From Granulicella sp. (lineage in GTDB: Bacteria > Acidobacteriota > Terriglobia > Terriglobales > Acidobacteriaceae): a stretch of 5,234 bases of DNA. The DNA is taken from NCBI GenBank assembly GCA_003133205.1, contig PKWK01000087.1, positions 1 to 5,234 of the forward strand. Direction: 5' to 3'. Under the pieces are notes generated by a model. It was not told the origin of the DNA, searched no databases, and saw only the letters and a program-made list of their open reading frames with translations. The position numbers and the translations under genes are program-made. How positions within the stretch are numbered: the stretch's first letter is position 1; each line of letters begins with the position of its first letter. Of this stretch, positions 1 to 5,014 are shown one piece after another.

Positions 1-1
1 C

Positions 2-289
2 GAGATCGGCGTGCGCAAGGCGATTGGCGCGCGCAAGAGCGATATTATCGTGCAGTTCCTGACCGAAGCGGTGGTGCTGACCGTGATGGGCGGAGTGCTG
101 GGGCTGCTGCTCGGGTGGTGCATCTCGCGCGCCGCCGGTCTGGTGTTTCCGAACTTGCCGACCGCGGTGCCGCTTTGGGCGGCGGTGTCGGGGGTGGCGG
201 TTTCCGTGGGCGTCGGTCTCTTCTTCGGCATTTGGCCGGCCAGCCGCGCCGCGCGCCTGGACCCGGTGGACGCCTTGCGGCACGAGTAG
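2..289 (+). CDS. ABC transporter permease, MacB/FtsX type, C-terminal fragment
   Basis: This is the 3' end of a gene whose start lies before the window. The open frame runs from base 2 (E-I-G-V-R-K) to the TAG stop at 287-289, so the GTG at 11 is an internal Val codon and not the start. The visible part opens with EIGVRKAIGARKSDI, the conserved cytoplasmic turn of MacB/FtsX permeases. It continues with a hydrophobic helix (about residues 20-45 of the fragment), a short loop rich in Pro, a second helix (about 58-78), and the terminal signature PASRAARLDPVDALRHE. In this family the permease works with an ATP-binding subunit at the inner membrane, either in efflux of peptides and macrolides or in lipoprotein handling. 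The substrate cannot be read from this fragment. Nothing downstream on the same strand belongs to its operon, so it is the last gene of its unit. Family is secure; specific function is unknown. Confidence 0.9.
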   Translation, partial: EIGVRKAIGARKSDIIVQFLTEAVVLTVMGGVLGLLLGWCISRAAGLVFPNLPTAVPLWAAVSGVAVSVGVGLFFGIWPASRAARLDPVDALRHE

Positions 290-312
290 ACTTTCCAGGT
301 CCAAAGGCGATC

Positions 313-335
313 GATTTGTCAGAGTCTGACAAATC
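313..335. repeat. Palindromic repeat, copy 1 (TTTGTCAGA-G-TCTGACAAA)
   Basis: A perfect inverted repeat with 11-bp arms (GATTTGTCAGA / TCTGACAAATC) around a single central G at 324. A second copy with the same 10-bp core arms but a central C lies at 377-397, 63 bp away centre to centre. Both copies are followed on the + strand by CCC. Neither is followed by a T-run on either strand, so an intrinsic terminator is unlikely. It could be an interspersed extragenic palindrome or a dimeric regulator site. Confidence 0.85.
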
Positions 336-376
336 CCTGGTGGATGTGCGTTTAGAATCAGTGGTTTACCGAGAAA

Positions 377-397
377 ATTTGTCAGACTCTGACAAAT
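377..397. repeat. Palindromic repeat, copy 2 (TTTGTCAGA-C-TCTGACAAA)
   Basis: The second copy of the palindrome at 313-335, with perfect 10-bp arms (ATTTGTCAGA / TCTGACAAAT) and a central C at 387. Apart from that base and the left flank it matches copy 1, including the trailing CCC. It lies in the gap between convergent genes, which favours a dispersed repeat over a promoter operator. Confidence 0.85.
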
Positions 398-417
398 CCC
401 GAGCTGCCGGATGTGGC

Positions 418-435
418 GCAGGCACTCCTGCCTGC
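418..435. repeat. Short GC inverted repeat (GCAGGCA-CTCC-TGCCTGC)
   Basis: Perfect 7-bp arms with a 4-base loop, within GTGGCGCAGGCACTCCTGCC. The form is that of the small extragenic hairpins common in high-GC genomes. No T-run follows. Its role is unknown, and whether it is a dispersed family needs the rest of the genome. Confidence 0.5.
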
Positions 436-553
436 CGCAACAGTGAGAATTTGCCTACACATAACCCACTGATTCACGTGCGCCAATTCCGCCGCCGTCT
501 GCCTCACCGCCATCCAGTCTCCCACAGGAACACCGTGAAACGCCGGAATTGGG

Positions 554-577
554 CGGGCCGGGCGGAAGCCCGGCCCG
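554..577 (-). terminator. Strong GC hairpin downstream of the small secreted gene
   Basis: A perfect 10-bp stem (CGGGCCGGGC / GCCCGGCCCG) closed by a GGAA loop on the + strand (TTCC on the - strand). It starts 13 bases past the stop codon of the - strand gene at 591-890, the usual place for a transcript end. No clear U-tract follows on either strand, so it may act as a weak or Rho-assisted terminator, or as a 3' end stabiliser. Confidence 0.6.
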
Positions 578-590
578 ATCCCCACTTCGA

Positions 591-890
591 TTACATCTTG
601 ACGCTTTCGACCATGATCGTGTCGCCGTCCATGGTGCCCGAGAGGGTCACTTTATGGCCGGCGTGGGCAACCACTTTATCCTGATTGGAAATTTTGTACA
701 CTTTTCCGTCGCTCACGAAAACGGCCGGAGAGCCACCCTTGATGCAGCGTGCCGCACAGGCAGCGTGGTCTTCGCTAGCGCCATGGTCTTCTTTCTTGCC
801 TGCACATGACGCGTCCGAGATATAGCCGGTCCAATCCGCGGCCATCGCACTCATCGCACAAAACGCAAACACACCCAGTACTTTTTTCAT
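591..890 (-). CDS. Small secreted cysteine-containing protein of unknown function
   Basis: A 99-residue protein with a typical Sec signal peptide: KK at 2-3, a hydrophobic core to about residue 15, and an A-M-A cleavage site after residue 17. The mature chain is about 82 residues and starts A-D-W-T-G-Y. It has three cysteines (29, 45, 49) and four histidines (36, 42, 76, 79), arranged as SDASC, then H-x2-CAARC, then HAGH. The rest (KGGSPAVFVSDGKVYKI, then VTLSGTMDGDTIMVESV) reads as short beta strands, suggesting a small barrel. Small secreted proteins of this look occur in Acidobacteriota and may correspond to DUF5818, an assignment I cannot verify. Metal binding or a disulfide is inferred from Cys/His only. 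The start is well set by AGGAGG just upstream. It stands alone, apparently with its own promoter and hairpin. Confidence 0.85.
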   Translation of the reverse strand: MKKVLGVFAFCAMSAMAADWTGYISDASCAGKKEDHGASEDHAACAARCIKGGSPAVFVSDGKVYKISNQDKVVAHAGHKVTLSGTMDGDTIMVESVKM

Positions 891-893
891 AAT

Positions 894-899
894 CCTCCT
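894..899 (-). promoter_or_regulatory. Shine-Dalgarno AGGAGG of the small secreted gene
   Basis: Read on the - strand, GAGGAGG lies three bases before the ATG at 890. The match to the anti-Shine-Dalgarno is near perfect, though the spacing is tight. It fixes this ATG as the start and suggests good translation. Confidence 0.75.
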
Positions 900-928
900 C
901 TATGCTAAGAATTACCCAGTCACCAATG

Positions 929-958
929 ACTATACTCCACAGTTCACCGCCGCTGCAA
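929..958 (-). promoter_or_regulatory. Possible sigma-70-type promoter for the small secreted gene
   Basis: On the - strand TTGCAG (958-953) and TATAGT (934-929) are spaced by 18 bases. Transcription would start near 922, giving a leader of about 30 bases that includes the Shine-Dalgarno. Both hexamers are only partial matches, so this is a candidate by position and sequence alone. Confidence 0.35.
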
Positions 959-985
959 CCCCGATGTTGTTAGAAAAGTTACACT

Positions 986-1004
986 TACAGGTTCCCTGTG
1001 AACC
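986..1004 (-). terminator. Weak hairpin downstream of the HNH gene
   Basis: On the - strand, ACAGG-GAA-CCTGT (999-987) and the overlapping GGTTC-ACAGG-GAACC (1004-990) are alternative 5-bp stems about 50 bases past the HNH stop. They are followed by a loosely T-containing stretch (AACTTTTCT). This is a poor intrinsic terminator, listed because it is the only candidate between the two - strand units. Confidence 0.25.
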
Positions 1005-1055
1005 AAGGCCACCTGCGATGCCACGCGCCGAGGTCCATCCAGCCCCAGCCGGCGA

Positions 1056-1580
1056 TCAATAAAACAGATACTTCCGCCATTGCGCTTCGCCGTTGCCGAG
1101 CATGCGCATGAGGTGGCGGCTGGTATGCAAACTGAATGGCCGCGGTTGCCGCAACAGTTTCATGCCGGCCTCTTCCGGAGTCCGGCTGCCTTTGTGATTG
1201 TTGCAGTAATGGCAACATGCCACCAGGTTTTCCCAGGCCGACTCACCGGCGCGCGACCGGGGAATCACATGATCCAGTGTCAACTCGCCGGAAGGCATGG
1301 TGCGGTGGCAGTATTGGCAGGTGTAGCGATCGCGCATCAGAATATTCTTGCGCGAGAGCGCCCGCGTCTGCCGCGGAATCCGGCGATATTCCAGCAAGCG
1401 GATGACGCTGGGCAAACGCACCGAATTGCGCGCGGAATGAACCGAGGTGACCGAGACCTCTTCGGCTGAGGCCACGCCTTTGAGCACCAGCACCAAGGCT
1501 CGTCGCGCGGCGCAGACGTTGATCGGTTCGTAACTGGCGTTGAGCACCAGTACTGGCTTCTGCAGTCGTTCACTCGGCAT
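1056..1580 (-). CDS. HNH endonuclease family protein
   Basis: A 174-residue protein of the widespread bacterial HNH nuclease family whose members begin with [13 protein letters not shown]. The N-terminal part (residues 8-70) is the conserved accessory segment, with [10 protein letters not shown] and [10 protein letters not shown]. The nuclease part has a zinc-binding pair CQYC (88-91), the catalytic [11 protein letters not shown] (D103, H104), N118 in WENLV, a second pair CHYC (123-126) and the following NNHKG. All expected zinc ligands and active-site residues are present, so it should cut DNA in a metal-dependent way. The cellular role of this family is not established; no methyltransferase or homing context is visible. 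The ATG follows the comF stop directly (TGA-ATG) and has a GGAGGA 10 bases upstream inside comF, so the pair is probably translationally coupled. The length is normal for the family. Confidence 0.92.
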   Translation of the reverse strand: MPSERLQKPVLVLNASYEPINVCAARRALVLVLKGVASAEEVSVTSVHSARNSVRLPSVIRLLEYRRIPRQTRALSRKNILMRDRYTCQYCHRTMPSGELTLDHVIPRSRAGESAWENLVACCHYCNNHKGSRTPEEAGMKLLRQPRPFSLHTSRHLMRMLGNGEAQWRKYLFY

Positions 1581-2414
1581 TCAGACTTTCTCCTCCAGCA
1601 TCGGACGATCCGCCGTCAGGCGCCAGGCTTCCATTCGCCGGTCGACCCGCGCCACGGTCAAAAGTGCGACTCTCCCGGCGCCGGCTTGTTTGAGAGCCGC
1701 CGCGCAGGAGGCCGCCGTAGCCCCGGTAGTCATGACGTCGTCAATCAGGAGAATGCGCTTTCCCTGGACGCTTCGCGCGCGGAACGCCTGGGACACATTC
1801 TGGCGGCGCGCGCTATTGCTAAGACCCGCCTGTGCCGGCGTCGGACGCAGGCGCCTGAGGGCTCTAAGGACAGGAACGCCGGTACGCCGGGACAGGCCCC
1901 GGGCCAGCAGTTCCGCCTGATTGAAACCTCTCTGTAGCCGGCGGCGCCAGTAGAGGGGCACCGGCACCGCGGCGTCGAAGGCCTCGTCGCGCGGCAGCGC
2001 CTGCGACAGTAGGCCGCTGAGGGGCCACGCCAGGGTCTTGACTTTTCCGTATTTGTACAGGTGGATCAGTTCCCGCAGTACGCCTTCGTAGGCTCCGAAG
2101 GAGTAAGCCGCGTCGAAACCGCGCAGGCCGCTGCGGCACAGAGCGCAGCGGCCGGAGGCATCTAGAGGGAACGCATTCTGGAACGGCGTCCGGCAACTGG
2201 TACAGAAGAATTCGGCGCTCATCGGTTCCGGCGTATCCATGCATCGACGGCAAACCGGGTAACGCGCGACCTCGCGCAGAGGGTCGCCACAGACGTGGCA
2301 TGAATCGGGGAAGAAAAGCGAAAAAAGGGCGTGGGAGGTTGTACGGACTGCTGAAGCGCCTACACTCGCGACTGAGGCTCGTCTGCTACTCGAGAAGATC
2401 CACCCCCCGGCCAA
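1581..2414 (-). CDS. comF: ComF family phosphoribosyltransferase-like protein
   Basis: A 277-residue ComF/GntX-type protein. Residues 30-60 hold LFFPDSCHVCG and a zinc-finger set (C39, C42, C55, C58). A second cysteine set follows (C71, C74, C90, C93). Then come the family blocks LIHLYKYGK (117-124), VPVPLYWRRRLQRGFNQAELLA (split around 150-171), TPAQAGLSNSARRQNVSQAF (192-211) and the PRPP-binding loop ILLIDDVMTTGATA (221-234). In naturally transformable bacteria ComF is a cytoplasmic protein needed for import or handling of single-stranded DNA; its enzymatic reaction is unsettled. The start is uncertain. The only standard in-frame start after the upstream TAG is a TTG at 2412-2414, which gives about 25 extra N-terminal residues before the usual LFFP beginning. 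A GGGGGGTGG stretch just downstream would suit a later start, but no ATG, GTG or TTG follows in frame there. It is the first gene of a unit with the HNH nuclease and diverges from the VWA operon. Confidence 0.9.
   Translation of the reverse strand: MAGGWIFSSSRRASVASVGASAVRTTSHALFSLFFPDSCHVCGDPLREVARYPVCRRCMDTPEPMSAEFFCTSCRTPFQNAFPLDASGRCALCRSGLRGFDAAYSFGAYEGVLRELIHLYKYGKVKTLAWPLSGLLSQALPRDEAFDAAVPVPLYWRRRLQRGFNQAELLARGLSRRTGVPVLRALRRLRPTPAQAGLSNSARRQNVSQAFRARSVQGKRILLIDDVMTTGATAASCAAALKQAGAGRVALLTVARVDRRMEAWRLTADRPMLEEKV
1591..1596 (-). promoter_or_regulatory. Shine-Dalgarno GGAGGA of the HNH gene, inside comF
   Basis: On the - strand GGAGGA lies 10 bases before the HNH ATG and falls within the last codons of comF (the E-E of the terminal EEKV). 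It supports the ATG at 1580 and allows direct entry in addition to coupling from comF. Confidence 0.65.
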
Positions 2415-2420
2415 AATTAC

Positions 2421-2449
2421 ATTCTAGCGGAATCGGCGGCGAATAGGAA
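2421..2449 (-). promoter_or_regulatory. Possible comF promoter
   Basis: On the - strand TTCCTA (2449-2444) and TAGAAT (2426-2421) are spaced by 17 bases. Transcription would then begin at about 2410-2414, on or next to the TTG proposed as the comF start. The message would be leaderless or would start even later. The -10 box is good and the -35 box is poor. Confidence 0.35.
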
Positions 2450-2494
2450 ATAGGGGTGCGCGAACAAAAAGCGCACCTTTTGATTTTTTGCTCG

Positions 2495-2506
2495 CGCCGG
2501 CCGGCG
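2495..2506. repeat. GC palindrome between comF and the VWA operon
   Basis: CGCCGGCCGGCG is a perfect 12-bp palindrome at the middle of the 141-bp divergent promoter region. It lies just upstream of the candidate -35 box of the VWA operon, so it could bind a dimeric regulator. In GC-rich DNA such a short palindrome can also arise by chance. Confidence 0.35.
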
Positions 2507-2510
2507 AGCG

Positions 2511-2538
2511 GTGAGCCTGGAGTGAGGCGGAGTACAAT
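2511..2538 (+). promoter_or_regulatory. Possible promoter of the VWA operon
   Basis: GTGAGC (2511-2516) and a good -10 box TACAAT (2533-2538) are spaced by 16 bases. Transcription would begin near 2545, only about ten bases before the ATG at 2556. No clear Shine-Dalgarno precedes that ATG, so the first VWA gene would have a very short leader. Confidence 0.4.
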
Positions 2539-2555
2539 ACACTCGAAGACTGTCT

Positions 2556-3524
2556 ATGTCAGGTGTCCGGCGTATCCTCTCTCTGGCTACCGCGTTCGCC
2601 GCGCTATTGCCGGTCGCCTTCCTCGGGCAGGTGAAGACCGAACCCCGTCCGAAACTGGGCGTGCCGCCGGCGGAATCCAGACCTTCGGCCAACCTGCGCA
2701 TCGACACCAACCTGGTGCTGGTTCCCGTCTCCGTCTGCGATCCCCAGAACCGCCCCGTTACCGGGCTCGAAAAGGAGCACTTCCGCGTGCTCGACGACCG
2801 CGTGGAGCAGACCATCACGCATTTTTCGATGGATGACGAACCGGTGGCGGTGGGACTGGTTTTCGACATCAGCGGCAGCATGGGTCCAAAACTGCAAAAA
2901 TCGCGTCAGGCCGCGGCTGAATTCTTCCGGACATCCAATACCGAGGACGAGTATTTTCTAATGGAGTTCAACGACCAGCCGAAGCTGGTAGTGCCGCTCA
3001 CGCGCAACGCCGAGGAGATCCAGAATCAGCTCACGTGGGCGCAATCCAAGGGGCGCACCGCGCTGCTCGACGCGATTTTTCTGGCCCTGAACGAAATGAA
3101 GAAGTCGCGGAAGAATCGCAAAGCCCTGCTGATCATCTCCGACGGGGGTGACAACCGCAGCCGCTATACGGAGAATGAGTTGCGCCGCGTCGTCCGCGAG
3201 AGCGACGTGCAGATCTACTCCATCGGCATCTTCGACGCGTATGCTCCTACCACCGAGGAGCAGATGGGGCCAGACTTGCTCAAGGAGATATGCGAGATGA
3301 CCGGCGGGCGTCTCTTCAATGTAGGCGGCGAGGTGGGCGATCTTCAGGACATCGCATCCCGCATCTCTGCCGAACTGCGCAACCAATACATCATCGGATA
3401 CACGCCGTCCGAGGTGAAGCACGATGGAAACTGGCGTAAATTGAAGATAAAGCTTCTGCCCCCGCCGGGTCTACCGCAACTGACCGTACACTTTCGCCAG
3501 GGGTACTATGCACCTTCGGAGTAG
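2556..3524 (+). CDS. Secreted VWA protein, VWFA-related Acidobacterial domain family (first of pair)
   Basis: A 322-residue protein. Residues 1-25 look like a signal peptide: basic RR at 5-6, then a hydrophobic stretch ending in FLGQV. Residues 45-95 form a beta-rich lead segment (VLVPVSVCDPQNRPVTGL, then EHFRVLDDRVEQTITHF) typical of this family just before the VWA fold. The VWA domain begins at VAVGLVFDISGSM. The metal site is intact: D104-x-S106-x-S108, T168 in GRTALLDAI, and D196 in ISDGGDN. The C-terminus has QYIIGYTP (277-284) and the closing FRQGYYAP. VWA domains bind protein partners through a divalent metal; in Acidobacteriota this family is abundant and its partners are not known. 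It is exported, probably to the periplasm, with no visible membrane anchor or LPXTG motif. The ATG is chosen because it gives the complete signal peptide. It ends within the start of its paralogue, so the two are one operon. Confidence 0.92.
   Translation: MSGVRRILSLATAFAALLPVAFLGQVKTEPRPKLGVPPAESRPSANLRIDTNLVLVPVSVCDPQNRPVTGLEKEHFRVLDDRVEQTITHFSMDDEPVAVGLVFDISGSMGPKLQKSRQAAAEFFRTSNTEDEYFLMEFNDQPKLVVPLTRNAEEIQNQLTWAQSKGRTALLDAIFLALNEMKKSRKNRKALLIISDGGDNRSRYTENELRRVVRESDVQIYSIGIFDAYAPTTEEQMGPDLLKEICEMTGGRLFNVGGEVGDLQDIASRISAELRNQYIIGYTPSEVKHDGNWRKLKIKLLPPPGLPQLTVHFRQGYYAPSE
3499..3503 (+). promoter_or_regulatory. Shine-Dalgarno AGGGG of the second VWA gene, inside the first
   Basis: AGGGG lies four bases before the ATG at 3508, within the codons for the terminal QGYY of the first VWA protein. 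It supports this start and reinitiation by ribosomes finishing the upstream gene. Confidence 0.55.
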
Positions 3525-4683
3525 AGAAAACAGGCTTCGGGGTGTCGGAAGATGCTTCGCCATAGCTACCGTTCTGCTGTTTGCGATGGCACCCGCACGA
3601 GCCCAGCAGCCCGCCGGCACTCAACCAACGCAGCAGCAGACCACGCCTTCGCAAGCCGCGCAGCCCGCGAGTGTTCCGGCCCAGCCTTCGCTGGATGTTG
3701 ACCGCGACCCGGTTCCGTCACCCGACCCCGACCCGCCGCCACAGGCTGTCGGCAACCAGCAGAACGTCCCGCTGGGCACCATCGCGCGCGGCTCGGGCGG
3801 ACGATTCACCCTGCACGAGGACGCGTATGAGGTCCGCCTCAACGCCTCCGTGTTCGATCCGGCAGGCCACAGCGTTCAGACCCTCGACAAGGACGCCTTC
3901 CACGTCTACGAGGACGGTGTGCCGCAGTCGATTGCGAGCTTCCGCCACGAGGACCTCCCGGTCTCGCTGGGCATTCTGATCGACAGCTCCGGCTCCATGT
4001 ACGACAAGCGCAGCGCGGTCGACGAGGCTTCGCTCGACCTGGTCAAGCTCTCCAACCCGGAGGACGAGGCCTTCCTCGTTGACTTCTCGTGGGAGGCGTT
4101 CATCGACCAGGACTTTACCAATAACATTGACAAACTCCAGCAGGGTCTCAACTACATCAAGTCCAGCGGAGGTACGGCGATTTATGACGCGCTGGTTGCC
4201 TCGGCCGACTATCTTTCCAAGAACGCCAAGCACCCCAAGCAGGTGCTGCTGGTCATTACCGACGGCGAAGACAACGCCTCCAGCGCCACGCTCGACCAGG
4301 CCATCCGCCGCATTCAGGACTTCGACGGGCCGGTGATCTACTGCATAGGCCTGCTGTTCGGCGACGACACCACCAAGAGCGAGTCCCGTCACGCGCGGCG
4401 CGTGCTGGAGACGCTCTCCGAGCAGACCGGCGGCCAGGCTTACTTCCCCAAGTCGGTGAAGGAGGTCGACGCCATCACCAAAGAGGTGGCGAACGACATT
4501 CGTACCCAGTACACCATTGCCTACCACTCGACGAAGCCGCCGGCGCTGGGTGGATACCGCGTGGTTCACGTCGACGCCAAATCGAAAGGCTTCCCCAAAC
4601 TCTCGGTGCGTACGCGCAGCGGCTACTACCCCCGCGTCAATACGGCCTCGACTCAGACCGGCTCCGTGACATCCACTCCATAA
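3508..4683 (+). CDS. Secreted VWA protein, VWFA-related Acidobacterial domain family (second of pair)
   Basis: A 391-residue paralogue of the preceding gene, overlapping it by 17 bp in the +1 frame. Residues 1-32 are a signal peptide with a long basic start (MHLRSRENRLR), a hydrophobic core (FAIATVLLFAMA) and an A-R-A cleavage site. Residues 33-85 are a low-complexity Gln/Pro linker (PTQQQTTPSQ, then PSPDPDPPP) absent from the first protein. Residues 105-147 form the pre-VWA beta segment, with the family signature DAFHVYEDGVPQSIASF. The VWA domain carries an intact metal site: D159-x-S161-x-S163 in LIDSSGSM, T223 in GGTAIYDAL, and D252 in ITDGEDN. It closes with TQYTIAYHS and VRTRSGYYPR, then a Ser/Thr-rich tail. 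It should be an exported, metal-dependent protein-binding module; the partner is unknown. The disordered linker suggests that the VWA head stands off from a partner or surface, though no anchor is visible. Expression is probably coupled to the first gene. Confidence 0.93.
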   Translation: MHLRSRENRLRGVGRCFAIATVLLFAMAPARAQQPAGTQPTQQQTTPSQAAQPASVPAQPSLDVDRDPVPSPDPDPPPQAVGNQQNVPLGTIARGSGGRFTLHEDAYEVRLNASVFDPAGHSVQTLDKDAFHVYEDGVPQSIASFRHEDLPVSLGILIDSSGSMYDKRSAVDEASLDLVKLSNPEDEAFLVDFSWEAFIDQDFTNNIDKLQQGLNYIKSSGGTAIYDALVASADYLSKNAKHPKQVLLVITDGEDNASSATLDQAIRRIQDFDGPVIYCIGLLFGDDTTKSESRHARRVLETLSEQTGGQAYFPKSVKEVDAITKEVANDIRTQYTIAYHSTKPPALGGYRVVHVDAKSKGFPKLSVRTRSGYYPRVNTASTQTGSVTSTP

Positions 4684-4782
4684 TTCCGCGTCTGGTGCTT
4701 TGAAAGTATTTTTTTGCCTCCGGGGTATGCTGGGTGCAAACCATTTGTTTAGAGCGATATAGGCGACGAGTGTGTCGTCAAA

Positions 4783-4805
4783 ATCATCTAAACAAAGGAC
4801 TTACT
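4783..4805. repeat. Direct repeat A, copy 1 (TCTAAACAAAGGACTTACT core)
   Basis: A 23-bp unit that recurs at 4862-4884 with one mismatch (G at 4797 versus A at 4876), giving a period of 79 bp. The homology fades but continues about 20 bases to the right in both copies, which points to an old duplication. Its last part, GACTTAC, also occurs alone at 4827-4833. Confidence 0.8.
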
Positions 4806-4861
4806 TCCAAAATACTCCAATCAAACGACTTACGGGCAATTGGCCCTATGTAGACTGCAAG

Positions 4862-4884
4862 ATCATCTAAACAAAAGACTTACT
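4862..4884. repeat. Direct repeat A, copy 2 (TCTAAACAAAAGACTTACT core)
   Basis: The second copy of the 23-bp unit at 4783-4805, with 22 of 23 bases identical. Its right end runs into CTTAC-TG-GTAAG (4879-4890), a small palindrome not present in copy 1. Confidence 0.8.
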
Positions 4885-4912
4885 GGTAAGATATTCAAAA
4901 CAAAATAGATAG

Positions 4913-4953
4913 GCCCGGCTGGTGGCCGGGCTCATAGTTTTGATCTCGTTTTT
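4913..4953 (+). terminator. Intrinsic-type terminator
   Basis: GCCCGGC-TGGTG-GCCGGGC (4913-4931) is a perfect 7-bp GC stem. It is followed by TTTT at 4938-4941 and TTTTT at 4949-4953. It lies 230 bases past the stop of the second VWA gene, so it ends either a long 3' untranslated region of that operon or the candidate RNA directly upstream. The T-run is offset from the stem, so efficiency is uncertain. Confidence 0.55.
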
Positions 4954-4960
4954 ATTTACT

Positions 4961-5014
4961 TACTACTTCCATTCTAAACGAGTGGACATAAGTAGTATGC
5001 CAACTATTTTTTTT
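4961..5014 (+). terminator. AT-rich hairpin followed by T8
   Basis: TACTACTT (4961-4968) pairs perfectly with AAGTAGTA (4990-4997). Within the loop, CCATT can pair with AGTGG (4969-4973 / 4981-4985, one G-U), leaving a four-base bulge. A run of eight T follows at 5007-5014. It could be a back-up terminator or part of the repeat element next to it. GCCAA/TTGGC (4999-5003 / 5013-5017) is a competing small stem around the T-run. Confidence 0.35.

Larger units (their letters stand above)
290..590. other. Convergent intergenic region without a gene
   Basis: This 301-bp stretch separates the permease (+) from the small secreted protein (-). Frames open across it read through the palindromes and lack a ribosome binding site or family resemblance, so no gene is supported. 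It holds the two TTTGTCAGA palindromes, the GCAGGCA hairpin and the GC hairpin at 554-577. The stretch 436-553 shows no structure that I can support. Confidence 0.7.
4744..4931 (+). ncRNA. Candidate structured RNA element with alternative stems
   Basis: The arm TTTGTTTAGA (4744-4753) is the exact reverse complement of TCTAAACAAA, which occurs at 4787-4796 and again at 4866-4875. It can therefore pair with either copy but not both. Nested inside the first option is a small hairpin, GACGA-GTGTG-TCGTC (4765-4779). A further stem GGGC-AATTG-GCCC is at 4834-4846, and a GC terminator-like hairpin closes the stretch at 4913-4931. The order of alternative pairings followed by a terminator resembles a regulatory leader, but no gene follows inside the window. 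It could equally be a stand-alone small RNA or a small non-coding mobile element. I do not recognise it as a known RNA family. The strand is inferred from the T-runs after the final hairpin. Confidence 0.35.

Noticed and set aside
115..684. A long + strand frame (189 codons) across the permease end and the convergent gap
   Set aside because: It runs out of frame through the permease, then through both palindromes and into the antisense of the small secreted gene. It has no ribosome binding site and its sequence is arginine/glycine-rich, typical of a shadow frame in GC-rich DNA.
985..1218. A 77-codon - strand frame overlapping the HNH 3' end
   Set aside because: It lies on the same strand in another frame, and the HNH motifs in the overlapped part explain the coding signal.
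2417..2881. A 154-codon - strand frame across the comF/VWA divergent gap
   Set aside because: It covers the promoter region and the signal peptide of the first VWA gene in antisense; its Ser/Thr/Arg-rich composition and lack of motifs indicate a chance frame.
3718..4569. A 283-codon - strand frame inside the second VWA gene
   Set aside because: It is wholly antisense to a gene with complete family motifs, matches no family that I recognise, and has no Shine-Dalgarno. It is a GC-driven shadow.
4709..4715. T7 run as terminator of the VWA operon
   Set aside because: No convincing stem precedes it; the upstream bases form only weak, short pairings.
4635..4744. A ~36-codon - strand frame starting at ATG 4744 and running into the VWA 3' end
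   Set aside because: No ribosome binding site precedes it, and it overlaps the conserved C-terminus of the second VWA protein in antisense.
4783..4884. CRISPR array
   Set aside because: Only two full copies of a 23-bp unit exist, with related sequence continuing into the spacer and no Cas gene. The spacing to the partial GACTTAC copy is uneven.
4744..4931. Retron msr/msd-type RNA
   Set aside because: The region has inverted arms and structure, but no reverse transcriptase gene is next to it in the window.
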